Notes: generated by a model not told the origin, from the letters alone. A DNA stretch of 64,000 nt from an uncultured Eubacteriales bacterium (GCA_934489735.1 CAKSSR010000008.1:9564-73563); one strand, 5' to 3'; positions 33,640 to 42,530 are shown, counted from the first letter of the stretch. A program made the numbers and translations.

Positions 33640-35811
33640 TTATTTTTTTATACTATTTGTGATATCTGTTCTTTTCAAGCTAGTAGCATTTCTATTTGCC
33701 CTGTAGATATTCCATTTTGAAAATCTGTTAACAAATCCTTTATCTTTCTTAACAATTATATCTCTTGCGACATAATTTGTCTCTGTATCTATATAATTAA
33801 GTGACTCTTCGCTTAATAAATCCATTGCGCTATCAACCGTTTTCACATTTTGCAAAAGTTTCCTTACCTCATTCAATCTATCTACAGTAGTTTTATATTC
33901 ATTTGATGATTCCGGAAACACGTTCTTAAGCTCTCTTAAAAATTCGTTCAAATTGTTATTGAAAAAGTTATTCAAGTCATTTTTTATCGACTTAGTCATA
34001 ATTCTCGGTAAGTCAACTAATAATGAACCGTTATTTGGGATGAATAAAAATGAATTTTTCTGATTCCTTGCATGAGAATTGCTTCCAAATGATAAATCAT
34101 TGTCTATTGCCAGTATATTTCCCTGACTGTCTGTGTAGTAGTTTTCATAATGCCTATCCGTTTGTCCTGATATATAATCTAAGATACCTAATCTAATTGA
34201 ATTCTCTAGGCATTTGGCCACAGATGATTCGTTATCAAATTTCACTTTATCTCCAATTATTTCTACTGTGCCCTTACTTATGCTTATGTCAGCCTGTGGG
34301 AACATGTCGTTTAGTCTGTTATCCTTGTACGCATTATATATTTTTTCAAGCGTGAGTGAGTTGCCATTATATTTTTGGATCTTACTTAATGACTTTGTAT
34401 TTAATTCATTCTTGACACATCCTTTAGAAAAGTCAAATTTTATTGAATCTAGCACAAATGGATTGCCCGCTGCCATGTCCATCAATATTCCTGAAGTCAT
34501 TCTCTTAGAAATTTTCTTCGATTGGTCAGATGTATTGTCAGAAATTATACCTGGCATAGTAATTGCTACATCTGTATTGACACAGACTCTATTGTCGTTG
34601 GAATAAAGTAACTTATCAAGCATATCGGTTAAGCATGATCTCTCGATGTATTTAGCTTCCGAATCGTATCTAGAAATCCCTGTCAGCGCTGATGATGAAT
34701 ATATATCTTGCACGCTTTCTTTACTACTTAATGGCACTGGCTTAAAAATTCTAATCTTTTCTTCATGAAATTGTAAAATCTTTGTATAAAATACTGCGTT
34801 ATACTTCCCTCCTCCTAATTTTTTTGGTGTAGTCAATGGAAAAATTTCTTTTTCCGATAAAAATTCTATCTTGTCTTGTAATTTGCTAGGAAATGTTATA
34901 TTATTTTCTTTGCAACTTGATTTGCAAGCTACCAATAAACTTTTTATTAAATACGGATCGTATCCTGACAATTTAATCTTTTCGCTTTCTAAGTCATTTA
35001 CAAAGCTAATTAGATCATTTCTCCCTGCATATTTTAATATCTGATTAAAATATCTAAAAGTCGGTAAGTCCGATGTCGTAACTTTCTCAATTTCTATTAT
35101 TTTATTCGCTAAATTTCTCAAAAAGTTTGATACATCCTTGCCATCAGATGTCTTTATTACAAAGTAAAATAATATTCTATATCTTAATGAGGTCGATAGC
35201 CCGCTTGTAAATTTCATTCTGTTTATATTCTCGTCTATTGATTTATTGTAATTACATCTATATATATTCGAATATCTATTTAAAAATGAATTATATACCT
35301 CATTGTCATTTTCTATTAAATTTCCAAATGATTCATTAAATTTTTTAATCTCTTCGTTATCCAATGTAGATCTTAGGTTAACATAATCATTATGATTTAC
35401 TTTTGATATATTTATTATATTGCTTATATAATTAGAATTGTAATTAACTTCTTCACTTATCGTTGTTTCTGGAAGCTCAGTCGCTGCTAATACGTTATTA
35501 ATCTTTACCCCTGAAATCACTCCCGACATTAAAGTTATTAATAATAACTTCTTTGCTGCATTCGCTGCATCTCTCGTTCCAAATCCTCCTGCTACATCAT
35601 CCAATAAGTCTTCTGGTAGTTCTATAAAATTATTATCCTCTATTATTTTCTTAAGCTTTTCTATTTCCTCTTCATTTAATTGAATTCTTTTTATTTTATC
35701 ATGATTTTCTTCATAAAAACTCTTTAATTCTTCTTTTTCTTTATCATCCAGTTCCTCCAATTGATCTATTTTCTTTACTAATATAATATCATAGATGTCG
35801 TCTTTTTCCAT
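33640..35811 (-). CDS. Large protein with RiPP-type GG leader and kinase-like domain (723 aa)
   Basis: Residues 1-76 are acidic and helical and end LPEDLLDDVAGG, a leader like those of Nif11/double-glycine peptides. A hydrophobic segment follows (87-110). The middle (120-320) is helical and unrecognised. The C-terminal part has kinase-like motifs: a glycine-rich loop KLGGGKYNAVF (331-341), a possible ATP-binding Lys357 in IFKP, catalytic DRHYEN (552-557) and metal-site IDNDLSF (569-575). This pattern resembles HipA, FAM20 and PI3/4-kinase-like folds. A leader on so large a protein is unusual. GAAAGGAG lies before the ATG. Substrate and localisation are unknown. Confidence 0.7.
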   Translation of the reverse strand: MEKDDIYDIILVKKIDQLEELDDKEKEELKSFYEENHDKIKRIQLNEEEIEKLKKIIEDNNFIELPEDLLDDVAGGFGTRDAANAAKKLLLITLMSGVISGVKINNVLAATELPETTISEEVNYNSNYISNIINISKVNHNDYVNLRSTLDNEEIKKFNESFGNLIENDNEVYNSFLNRYSNIYRCNYNKSIDENINRMKFTSGLSTSLRYRILFYFVIKTSDGKDVSNFLRNLANKIIEIEKVTTSDLPTFRYFNQILKYAGRNDLISFVNDLESEKIKLSGYDPYLIKSLLVACKSSCKENNITFPSKLQDKIEFLSEKEIFPLTTPKKLGGGKYNAVFYTKILQFHEEKIRIFKPVPLSSKESVQDIYSSSALTGISRYDSEAKYIERSCLTDMLDKLLYSNDNRVCVNTDVAITMPGIISDNTSDQSKKISKRMTSGILMDMAAGNPFVLDSIKFDFSKGCVKNELNTKSLSKIQKYNGNSLTLEKIYNAYKDNRLNDMFPQADISISKGTVEIIGDKVKFDNESSVAKCLENSIRLGILDYISGQTDRHYENYYTDSQGNILAIDNDLSFGSNSHARNQKNSFLFIPNNGSLLVDLPRIMTKSIKNDLNNFFNNNLNEFLRELKNVFPESSNEYKTTVDRLNEVRKLLQNVKTVDSAMDLLSEESLNYIDTETNYVARDIIVKKDKGFVNRFSKWNIYRANRNATSLKRTDITNSIKK

Positions 35812-35876
35812 AATCTTTCCGCTCCTTTCATTTTTATTTATTATTCCTCAATATCATACTTTCTTTCATACAAATG

Positions 35877-36104
35877 TTAAACTAAATATTTCCTTATATT
35901 TTTAATAAAATCATCACAATTTTCACCCTCTATGCTCAAATTTATTGGTTCTGATAAATCTAAGCTCAATATTCCTATAATAGATTTAGCATTTATTATA
36001 TATTCGTTGCTTTTTATCACCATATTGCCAGAATATTTACAGGCAATATTGACAAATTCCCTAACTGAATTGATGTTTGGAAGCAAAATTTTAACATTTT
36101 TCAT
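35877..36104 (-). CDS. HPr-like protein without the catalytic His (75 aa)
   Basis: The length and the pattern KSIIGILSLDLSEPINLSIEGEN match the PTS phosphocarrier HPr fold. Where HPr has its phosphorylated His (LHARPA) this protein reads NSVREFVNIA, so it cannot carry phosphate on His15. Such HPr-like proteins are common in Clostridia and may be regulatory. The ATG at 36104 has GAGGT upstream. Confidence 0.72.
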   Translation of the reverse strand: MKNVKILLPNINSVREFVNIACKYSGNMVIKSNEYIINAKSIIGILSLDLSEPINLSIEGENCDDFIKNIRKYLV

Positions 36105-36247
36105 GAAAATACCTCTTTTTATATTATTTTGGAACAAATAATGATATAATATAATTATCCCTAGCCAATAGAGGTCTAAGTTTAATTAATAAGTGACACC
36201 GTCGCTCTATCATATAGGATATAAATGTTTACAGACCTTTATCTTTA

Positions 36248-36276
36248 TTGAGCTAACATCGGAACAGTTGTATAAT
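36248..36276 (+). promoter_or_regulatory. Promoter of mtaB
   Basis: TTGAGC and TATAAT lie 17 bases apart, followed by a leader of about 115 bases. I see no known riboswitch in the leader. Confidence 0.6.
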
Positions 36277-36398
36277 AGTAATGCAACAAAGTACGTATTT
36301 ACTACCATCAGGTAGAGTATCTATAAAAAAGTCGTACAATTTGATATATAAAGATATTTGATACGACTGACATAAACTATTACAAGGAGATTTATTCA

Positions 36399-37706
36399 AT
36401 GAAAATTTTTAGTGTGACTCTTGGTTGTAAAGTAAACCAGTACGAGTCCGAAGCAATGATCGAATTATTTTTACAAAATGGGTTCTTAAAGGCAAGAGAT
36501 ATAAACGAGGCTGACATTGTCTTAATAAACTCTTGCACAGTGACTGCAAATAGCGACAGAAAGTTAAGACAGACTATCAGAAGGGTAAAAAGCTTAAACC
36601 CAGGTTCAATATTAGTACTAGCTGGTTGCATGCCTCAAGCATTTCCAGAAATCGCAAAGAACATATTAGCAGTCGATGTAGTCATAGGTACGTCGAATAG
36701 AAAAAAAGTGGTATCGGACGTACTTCAATATATAAATACTAAGGAAAGAGTAGTAGACATTAAGCCTTACTCAAGCAATGACACATACGAATTGATAACT
36801 ACCAGAGGATTATCAGACAGGACTAGAGCATTTTTGAAAATTGAAGACGGCTGCAACAATTTTTGCACATATTGTATAATCCCATATGTCAGAGGGCGAG
36901 TTCGTTCCAAGCCACTTGATACAATATATTCGGAAGCACTTGAACTTGCTAACAATGGATATAGGGAGATTGTACTAGTTGGTATAAACTTAACAGCTTA
37001 TGGTCAAGATCTAGGATTAAATTTATGCGACGCTATTGAGTGCGTTTGTAAAATTTCTAAAATAGAACGAGTAAGAATAAGCTCACTTGAACCAGATGCC
37101 ATTGATGACGAATTCTTAGAAAGAGTTTCAAAGCAAGACAAGTTTTGTCCGCACTTTCATTTGTCATTACAAAGTGGAAGCGACAAAATATTAAAAGAAA
37201 TGAATAGGCATTATACTAAAGAAGAATATAAGAAAATAGTAGATAATATTAGGAACAAAATCCCAAATGCATCAATAACTACAGACATTTTAGTTGGATT
37301 CCCTGGAGAAAGTGAAGAAGATTTCCAAGAATCACTCAACTTTATTAAAGAAATTGGCTTCATGAAAGTACATGTCTTCCCATATTCACGAAGACCAGGA
37401 ACAAAGGCAGACAAATTTTCATACCACATTGCCAATCCGATAAAGGAAGATAGAAGTAAAAGAATGATAGCCTTTGCAAAAGAAGTAAGCACAGACTACT
37501 TAAAGACGCAAATTGGCAAAGAATACGAAGTCTTATTTGAAAATAAAAGCGAAGAAGGGTATTTAGAAGGATATACTAAGAATTACATACATATAAAGAT
37601 AAAGTGTGATAGTATAGCTAATTCTGATTTAAAGGGGCAGGTAAGATTAGTAAGGCTAACTCAAGTAATTGATGACTACTGTTCAGCAGATATTATCAAT
37701 GATTAA
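36399..37706 (+). CDS. mtaB: tRNA t6A37 methylthiotransferase MtaB
   Basis: This 435-residue protein has an N-terminal MTTase domain with three cluster cysteines (LGCKVNQYES, INSCTVT, AGCMPQ). The radical SAM motif CNNFCTYC with IIPYVRGRVRS follows, then a C-terminal TRAM domain. The VRGRVRSKP/Y pattern and C-terminus fit the MtaB branch, which converts t6A to ms2t6A in tRNA, rather than MiaB or RimO. AAGGAG lies before the ATG. Its end overlaps the convergent glycosidase gene by 11 bases. Confidence 0.92.
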   Translation: MKIFSVTLGCKVNQYESEAMIELFLQNGFLKARDINEADIVLINSCTVTANSDRKLRQTIRRVKSLNPGSILVLAGCMPQAFPEIAKNILAVDVVIGTSNRKKVVSDVLQYINTKERVVDIKPYSSNDTYELITTRGLSDRTRAFLKIEDGCNNFCTYCIIPYVRGRVRSKPLDTIYSEALELANNGYREIVLVGINLTAYGQDLGLNLCDAIECVCKISKIERVRISSLEPDAIDDEFLERVSKQDKFCPHFHLSLQSGSDKILKEMNRHYTKEEYKKIVDNIRNKIPNASITTDILVGFPGESEEDFQESLNFIKEIGFMKVHVFPYSRRPGTKADKFSYHIANPIKEDRSKRMIAFAKEVSTDYLKTQIGKEYEVLFENKSEEGYLEGYTKNYIHIKIKCDSIANSDLKGQVRLVRLTQVIDDYCSADIIND

Positions 37707-38949
37707 TAATTTTAATAGCATTTTTAACCTCTTCCTTAGTTTTGTCTGTATTCAGGTAATCAAATGAATATAACATAAAGCCATCGGCCTTTATCTGTCT
37801 AGAATATTCTATCTGTTTGGATATAATATCATTAGAGTTCAGCCACGTACCTGAATCCATATCAGACCCAGCCTTATACAGACCAATACCTAAGTATAAC
37901 TTAACATTAGATCCGTCAATCAGATGTTTCCATTTATCGGCTGCTTTGTCGAATGGTAGCATCTGATTTTCAAAATTAGTATAAATTTGTGGACATATGT
38001 AATCTATATACCCGTTTCTGGTGCACCAACTCATAATATCGGCAGACATTTTCTTATCATTTTCAAAATTTCCTTGAGGCGATATGCCAAATTTCACATT
38101 TGGATTAATAGATTTTATCTTACTGTAAACCCCGCTCACAAGCAGGTTTATATTTGCCTTTCTCCACTCATTCAATGGTAGTCGTTCTGCTCCATCCCTG
38201 CAAGAATTGCAATATGATTCGTAAGAAATTCTATCAAATTCTGGATCATCGGTAGGATAGAAGTAATCATCAAAGTGTATTGCATCTACTTCATAGTTCT
38301 CAACTATCTCTTGGACGCCTTTTATTACTAATTCTCTACATTTTGAATAAGCCGGATTATAATATCTTCCATTCTCCCAGGAGACCGTAAGGTCTGCCGG
38401 GGTATCTTTTTCATCGTAAACCGTTACTGCCGGATTGTTAAATGATAAAAATTCCGGCGTGTTATTTATACTTATTCTCAACGGATTTATCCAAGCGTGA
38501 AAGCTCATTCCTTCTTTGTGAGTTTCCTCTACCATTATCTTCAATGGGTCAAATCCTGGGTTCACTCCCTGTGTCCCGCATAATAAATGTGACCATGGGA
38601 ATATATCCGATCTGTATAAAGCGTCTGAAAATGGTCTCACATGTACAACTATCGTATTTGCTCCAAACTCTTTAGATGTTTTTATAATATTTGTAAACTT
38701 GTCTTTAAAACTTTCTAGAGAGCAGTCCTTATTCATGTCCAATGTCATAAATGGGACCCAAATAGCTCTCATTTCTTCATCAGGATATACTACTTCTCTA
38801 TTGCCAGTTGCAACCACCTTACTGATAGCTGGCGAGTCCTTCCAATTACTATCACTTAGCTTATCTTTCTTTACATAATGTGACAAACTGATAATCAATA
38901 CTAAAACAAACATTAACGGAAGTAATAATTTTCTACTTTTTATTATCAT
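37696..38949 (-). CDS. GHL10-type glycosyl hydrolase-like lipid- or membrane-anchored protein
   Basis: This protein of about 417 residues has an N-terminal transmembrane or signal helix, then a TIM-barrel domain of the GHL10 (DUF187) type: MRAIWVPFMTLD, IVVHVRPFSDALYRS, FHAWINPLR, VDAIHFDDYFYP and FGISPQGN. Such proteins are thought to act on cell-wall polysaccharide. The ATG at 38949 with GGGGA upstream is preferred to a longer start at 39021, which lacks a ribosome binding site. Confidence 0.87.
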   Translation of the reverse strand: MIIKSRKLLLPLMFVLVLIISLSHYVKKDKLSDSNWKDSPAISKVVATGNREVVYPDEEMRAIWVPFMTLDMNKDCSLESFKDKFTNIIKTSKEFGANTIVVHVRPFSDALYRSDIFPWSHLLCGTQGVNPGFDPLKIMVEETHKEGMSFHAWINPLRISINNTPEFLSFNNPAVTVYDEKDTPADLTVSWENGRYYNPAYSKCRELVIKGVQEIVENYEVDAIHFDDYFYPTDDPEFDRISYESYCNSCRDGAERLPLNEWRKANINLLVSGVYSKIKSINPNVKFGISPQGNFENDKKMSADIMSWCTRNGYIDYICPQIYTNFENQMLPFDKAADKWKHLIDGSNVKLYLGIGLYKAGSDMDSGTWLNSNDIISKQIEYSRQIKADGFMLYSFDYLNTDKTKEEVKNAIKIINH

Positions 38950-39040
38950 TTTAAATCGTCCCCATCTCTCTATATATCTTGTTTTAATATAAATGTATGA
39001 GGAAACAATTAAAAAAATCACTTGATTATAAAAAAAACTC

Positions 39041-39076
39041 AGCCGAGACTAATCGTATCATTAGATAATCTCGGCT
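39041..39076 (-). terminator. Terminator after the transglutaminase-like gene
   Basis: AGCCGAGA pairs perfectly with TCTCGGCT across a 20-base loop. On the minus strand it is followed by GAGTTTTTTTT. Confidence 0.85.
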
Positions 39077-39114
39077 TTTGTATATCCTTAATATAACATA
39101 TTTCTTTGCGATGC

Positions 39115-40287
39115 TTACTTTAACATCAATAATTTGTAAGTTCCTATATCATTTGGTTGAGTTGCTATATGTAAAACTAGATTATTATCACTATTCATAC
39201 ACATGCCGTATATATATCCATCATTTCTTAAATATTCATATACTTTTTTGCATTCATTTGTAGCCGTGTCGTACATATATATAGCATTCTTAGTATTGTA
39301 ATACAACTTATTGGAACTTTTACATAAAGCCGAATAGCAGCCTTGATAATAATAATTCTTTTTATTAAATACTGGCCATAAATTCGAATCTATGTTGTGA
39401 ATAATGCTTCCATTTTTCGTCAAGTTCCCTTTCTCATCCAAATAATAATACTCTTTGTTCATATAGTGCACCGCTGATGCAATTTTATCTAGCCTTGATT
39501 CATCATATAAGTCACTTGAACTCCACTTGACAGATGCGTTATTTACTACCCAGTCATTCCCTGTATGTCCGGTCTTTCTAATTCCTGCTTCCCCTCTCAT
39601 AAAGTTGCTATGCTTAACTATTCCTATGTTACTATTCATACAACTGTCCCAAGTGACGTCTACGTGATAGTAATTATTTTTAATTTTTACTAAGTTCCAC
39701 GCATGTTTCATCGACTTACTGGAGACAATTGTACACGGTATGCCTAATTTATTTAAAATATACTTATATGCCAGTGAATATCCTTGACACACCGCTACTT
39801 TGTTTATAAATACTCCGTATGCACTATATGAAAGTTGATTCTTGTTATTAGATATGTCATATCTACAACTTTGCGCTAAAATGTCGTGGGCTAATAAAGC
39901 TTTATCTATATCTGGTAGAGACTTGTCTATTCTATTTACTATGTCATTCGCTACAGAATTAAATAGCTTAGTCATAGACTTCGTAATCGTTTTGTTATAT
40001 AAGTAACTTGGTTTCAATTTTAATACTATGCTGTTGTTGTGGATGCAATTGAATTCATTCGAGACGTAAAATAGATCTGGGTTGTCATATATTACTTTCT
40101 TATACGTCTCCGAAAGTTTCTTCACCGGCACTCTCTGATTCTTCAAATCGATCGACGCCTCTTGATTTTTCATCCCAAATGCTATTATTTGCTCAACATT
40201 TTCACAATTAGAATTAAAAACCGTAACAAAACTTAAAATAGATATAAATAACCATAAAACCTGCTTTGATAAAAACTTCTTCATCAT
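39115..40287 (-). CDS. Exported transglutaminase-like protein
   Basis: This 390-residue protein has a signal peptide (residues 1-25) and a transglutaminase-like domain with the Cys-His-Asp triad: VAVCQGYS (Cys167), MKHAWNLV (His195) and YYHVDVTWD (Asp210). The C-terminal 150 residues look like a beta-propeller-type repeat region (YYYLDEKGNL, YYYQGCYS, IYMYDTATNE). In bacteria such domains often act as cell-wall or protein-processing cysteine peptidases. It sits directly downstream of the Gly-rich peptide array on the same strand and could process those products, but no evidence beyond position exists. Confidence 0.82.
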   Translation of the reverse strand: MMKKFLSKQVLWLFISILSFVTVFNSNCENVEQIIAFGMKNQEASIDLKNQRVPVKKLSETYKKVIYDNPDLFYVSNEFNCIHNNSIVLKLKPSYLYNKTITKSMTKLFNSVANDIVNRIDKSLPDIDKALLAHDILAQSCRYDISNNKNQLSYSAYGVFINKVAVCQGYSLAYKYILNKLGIPCTIVSSKSMKHAWNLVKIKNNYYHVDVTWDSCMNSNIGIVKHSNFMRGEAGIRKTGHTGNDWVVNNASVKWSSSDLYDESRLDKIASAVHYMNKEYYYLDEKGNLTKNGSIIHNIDSNLWPVFNKKNYYYQGCYSALCKSSNKLYYNTKNAIYMYDTATNECKKVYEYLRNDGYIYGMCMNSDNNLVLHIATQPNDIGTYKLLMLK

Positions 40288-40450
40288 AAATACCTCCCTC
40301 TGAAGTCTAAAATATTTAAACCTCTCCTATATTATATCATATTCCGAATCAAATTTGTATACTTTTTCTTATTTTTTTTTATATTTTTTATTTTTTATAT
40401 TTTTATTGCCTTTTTCCGTAGACCTTATTATTATAATATTATTTCTTATG

Positions 40451-40723
40451 TTAACAATTTATGCCCGTTCCAAAACCTATAAGTCCACTTATTACTAGAC
40501 CTATCCCATTTATAGATAAAATTCCTCCAATGGATGAGTTTATTATCCCCCATTTCAATGAAGTTCCTCCCTTTTTCACCTGATTAATCCCTCTATTTAA
40601 TAAATACATCCCAGTTCCTGAAAATGCTGTACCTAAACCTATAAAACCGCTGCTTTCGTATAATGTGTCCCTTTTCAATTCTTTATTGCTTAAGTCTAAT
40701 TGCATTCCAAGTGAGTCTTCCAT
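40451..40723 (-). CDS. Gly-rich two-helix small protein G1 (90 aa)
   Basis: The first hydrophobic segment is SSGFIGLGTAFSGTGMYLL. A basic loop (NQVKKGG) follows, then a second segment NSSIGGILSINGIGLVISG. The IGG-x-L-x-x-x-G core recurs in four neighbours. The N-terminal 25 residues are polar but have no GG end. It has its own promoter with TTAA repeats. Bacteriocin-like or membrane-active function is inferred from composition only. Confidence 0.6.
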   Translation of the reverse strand: MEDSLGMQLDLSNKELKRDTLYESSGFIGLGTAFSGTGMYLLNRGINQVKKGGTSLKWGIINSSIGGILSINGIGLVISGLIGFGTGINC

Positions 40724-40761
40724 ATTAGTCTAACCTGCTTTCTATACTATATTTTAATTAT

Positions 40762-40810
40762 ATTATAAACTATATCAATATATTTTTAAATCAGGTTAAC
40801 AGAATCTTAA
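40762..40810 (-). promoter_or_regulatory. TTAA-box promoter C (protein G1)
   Basis: TATAAT lies at 40762-40767 on the minus strand. TTAA occurs at 40796-40799 and 40807-40810, 11 bases apart, the nearer one 29 bases upstream; another at 40786 is out of phase. Confidence 0.5.
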
Positions 40811-40894
40811 TAAATTTTTATCTGGAATGTATACGTCCTAAATTTTGCTTCCCCTGTCTTGAATTATCTTGAAATTTGATGACCAAATGCAAAA

Positions 40895-40925
40895 ACCAGA
40901 TTGCTCCATTACAGTTCAATCTGGT
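40895..40925 (-). terminator. Terminator after protein G2
   Basis: ACCAGATTG pairs perfectly with CAATCTGGT across a 13-base loop and TTTTTGC follows on the minus strand. Confidence 0.8.
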
Positions 40926-40979
40926 CTTCCTAAACTTTATAATATACAGCTGCCTGCCGGCCAGTAATAGTTGCAAGAA

Positions 40980-41282
40980 TTATCCAAGCTTAACTAAACT
41001 ATCTAATGCCCCTGACCCTAATAGCATCAAGTTCCCGCCTATAGCCATGCCTGCCAATCCTTTCACTTTGTCTGTAACTTTAAAGCCTTTCTTTGAAAAT
41101 TCATTAAAGCCATAGCCAAACGCTGCCACACCAATAGGTAATAGTGGCACTCCATCTATTGGATTCATCCTTCTGCCACGATCGTAGCTATCTTCGCATA
41201 TATCCCCTGCTTCACGAGCAGCTCTAACTGAAAACGTCTTAGCTGTCCAAATACATTCGTCAAATTTATTCATTTTATTCAT
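40980..41282 (-). CDS. Gly-rich two-helix small protein G2 (100 aa)
   Basis: A polar N-terminus of about 45 residues with two Cys is followed by VPLLPIGVAAFGYGF, a basic loop (SKKGFKVTDKVK), then GLAGMAIGGNLMLLGSGAL. The second helix has the shared G-x-A-x-x-A-x-GG pattern. No GG leader end is obvious. AAAGGT lies nine bases before the ATG. It probably shares a transcript with the gene 35 bases upstream. Confidence 0.6.
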   Translation of the reverse strand: MNKMNKFDECIWTAKTFSVRAAREAGDICEDSYDRGRRMNPIDGVPLLPIGVAAFGYGFNEFSKKGFKVTDKVKGLAGMAIGGNLMLLGSGALDSLVKLG

Positions 41283-41317
41283 ATTTATCTTACCTTTCTC
41301 TTATACTATACGCACCT

Positions 41318-41611
41318 TTATTTCAAATCTGCTTCCAATTTTTTGCCAGCCTTCATACAAAAACCAAAACCAGTAACTCCCAAGACTCCACCAACTGCAA
41401 CTTTAGCTACTCCACCAACTCTATCTCCAAAACTTGACTTTGCACTGAATGTCTCATACAATCCAGAACTCATCATCATTTCTCCAGCTATTGCAATTGG
41501 GATACCACAAAAGCCAAATCTCCCTACAAATCCAGTAGTTGCATCTACCAGTTTTGCCTTATCAGTGCCTAAATCATCCTTTATTGCTCCTTTAATATCT
41601 CTAATATCCAT
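41318..41611 (-). CDS. Gly-rich two-helix small protein G3 (97 aa)
   Basis: The first helix is GFCGIPIAIAGEMMMSSG, a loop with LYETFSAKSS follows, then the second helix GGVAKVAVGGVLGVTGFG. A Gly-zipper spacing (GxxxG) is present in both. Residues 1-26 are polar (DIRDIKGAIKDDLG) and end at ATTG. AAAGGA lies nine bases before the ATG. Confidence 0.62.
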   Translation of the reverse strand: MDIRDIKGAIKDDLGTDKAKLVDATTGFVGRFGFCGIPIAIAGEMMMSSGLYETFSAKSSFGDRVGGVAKVAVGGVLGVTGFGFCMKAGKKLEADLK

Positions 41612-41683
41612 TCTTTATTTTCCTTTCTAAATATAATATAAAAATCAGCTCTAGTAATATACATTTCACTCACACATTGTCTA

Positions 41684-41962
41684 CTAATAAGCGAAACCTG
41701 ACGTATCGAACTTAAAACCAGTAAATACTAGACTTCCACCAATTGCAGTCTCTGCAATCCCTCCAAGTACACTCTTGTAGCTCGATTTTTTATACATTTT
41801 GCTTATTCCATCAGTCATTAAACTTAAACCTGCATACTCACATGCACCCGGAATCCCTCCAAAATTAAAACTTTCTGATCCTGCCGCTCTACCCCAATTT
41901 CTCAGTTCCTCATGATAACTACCAGCAGTTACGGTTTCTAAATTTTTCTCTTCCATTTTCAA
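41684..41962 (-). CDS. Gly-rich two-helix small protein G4 with VTAG leader (92 aa)
   Basis: A short leader MKMEEKNLETVTAG ends like a double-glycine site with AG. The mature part has a Gly/Ser-rich stretch, then GGIPGACEYAGLSLMTDG, a basic loop (KMYKKSSYK) and GGIAETAIGGSLVFTG. The start is probably TTG at 41962, which has AAAGGA seven bases upstream; an ATG at 41956 is 13 bases away. It is preceded by four TTAA repeats. Confidence 0.65.
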   Translation of the reverse strand: MKMEEKNLETVTAGSYHEELRNWGRAAGSESFNFGGIPGACEYAGLSLMTDGISKMYKKSSYKSVLGGIAETAIGGSLVFTGFKFDTSGFAY

Positions 41963-41999
41963 ACTTTCTTCCTTTCTTTTTTTAACTTACTACGTCTAT

Positions 42000-42069
42000 A
42001 TTATAGCATATTTGATTTTATATTTCTACCATTTAACATAATCTTAACATAACTTTAACATAGCCTTAA
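42000..42069 (-). promoter_or_regulatory. TTAA-box promoter D (protein G4)
   Basis: The -10 region reads ATGCTATAAT. Four TTAA copies start at 42033, 42044, 42055 and 42066, each exactly 11 bases apart, with the nearest 28 bases upstream of the -10 box. This is a textbook direct-repeat operator for a helical-phase-binding regulator. Confidence 0.75.
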
Positions 42070-42260
42070 TATTTCAAGATTATTTACCTCTTTTTTACTC
42101 TTTAAGCATACAATTTCTCTATATTTTCTGTAAGCGCCCTTACTTCCCTTAACATTTTTTCATCTTAGGGCCATTTTAATGCTTAATAGTAATATTAAAT
42201 TTCATTCTTTTCTTAGTAAATTTGTAATCCTGTTCTTCTAAATCTTAATCTGCTACATAC

Positions 42261-42530
42261 CTACGCAAAATTTTTCGGATTAATCATTGCAGACATTACA
42301 GACATTGCAGACATTGCAGACTTCCTATTTCCTTCATTCAATGCTAATGTTAGGGCCACACCACTCAAAGCAAGGAGCCCACCAGCAGCAGCTTCTGCCA
42401 CTCCTACAATTTTCTGTTCTGCGATACTCTCTTCCTTAAATGTTCTCCTTAAACCATCATATACTAAAGCCGCACCAGTAGGTACAAAAATCCCTGCAGG
42501 AATCATTTCACGTCCAAATTTTACGCCCAT
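42261..42530 (-). CDS. Gly-rich two-helix small protein G5 with SAM repeats (89 aa)
   Basis: The protein starts almost at once with helix 1 (PAGIFVPTGAALVYDG), then a basic/acidic loop (RRTFKEESIAEQK) and helix 2 GVAEAAAGGLLALSGVAL. The C-terminus carries SAMSAMSVMSAM, from a 9-bp tandem repeat. There is no leader. AAAGGAAG lies six bases before the ATG. It likely shares a transcript with the 113-residue gene 61 bases upstream. Confidence 0.62.
   Translation of the reverse strand: MGVKFGREMIPAGIFVPTGAALVYDGLRRTFKEESIAEQKIVGVAEAAAGGLLALSGVALTLALNEGNRKSAMSAMSVMSAMINPKNFA
42285..42320. repeat. 9-bp tandem repeat (4 copies) in protein G5
   Basis: CATTGCAGA occurs four times head to tail with one base change, encoding SAM-SAM-SVM-SAM at the C-terminus. 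Copy-number change would keep the frame. Confidence 0.9.

Noticed and set aside
36277..36398. Riboswitch in the mtaB leader
   Set aside because: I see no conserved aptamer motif and no terminator hairpin with a T-run.
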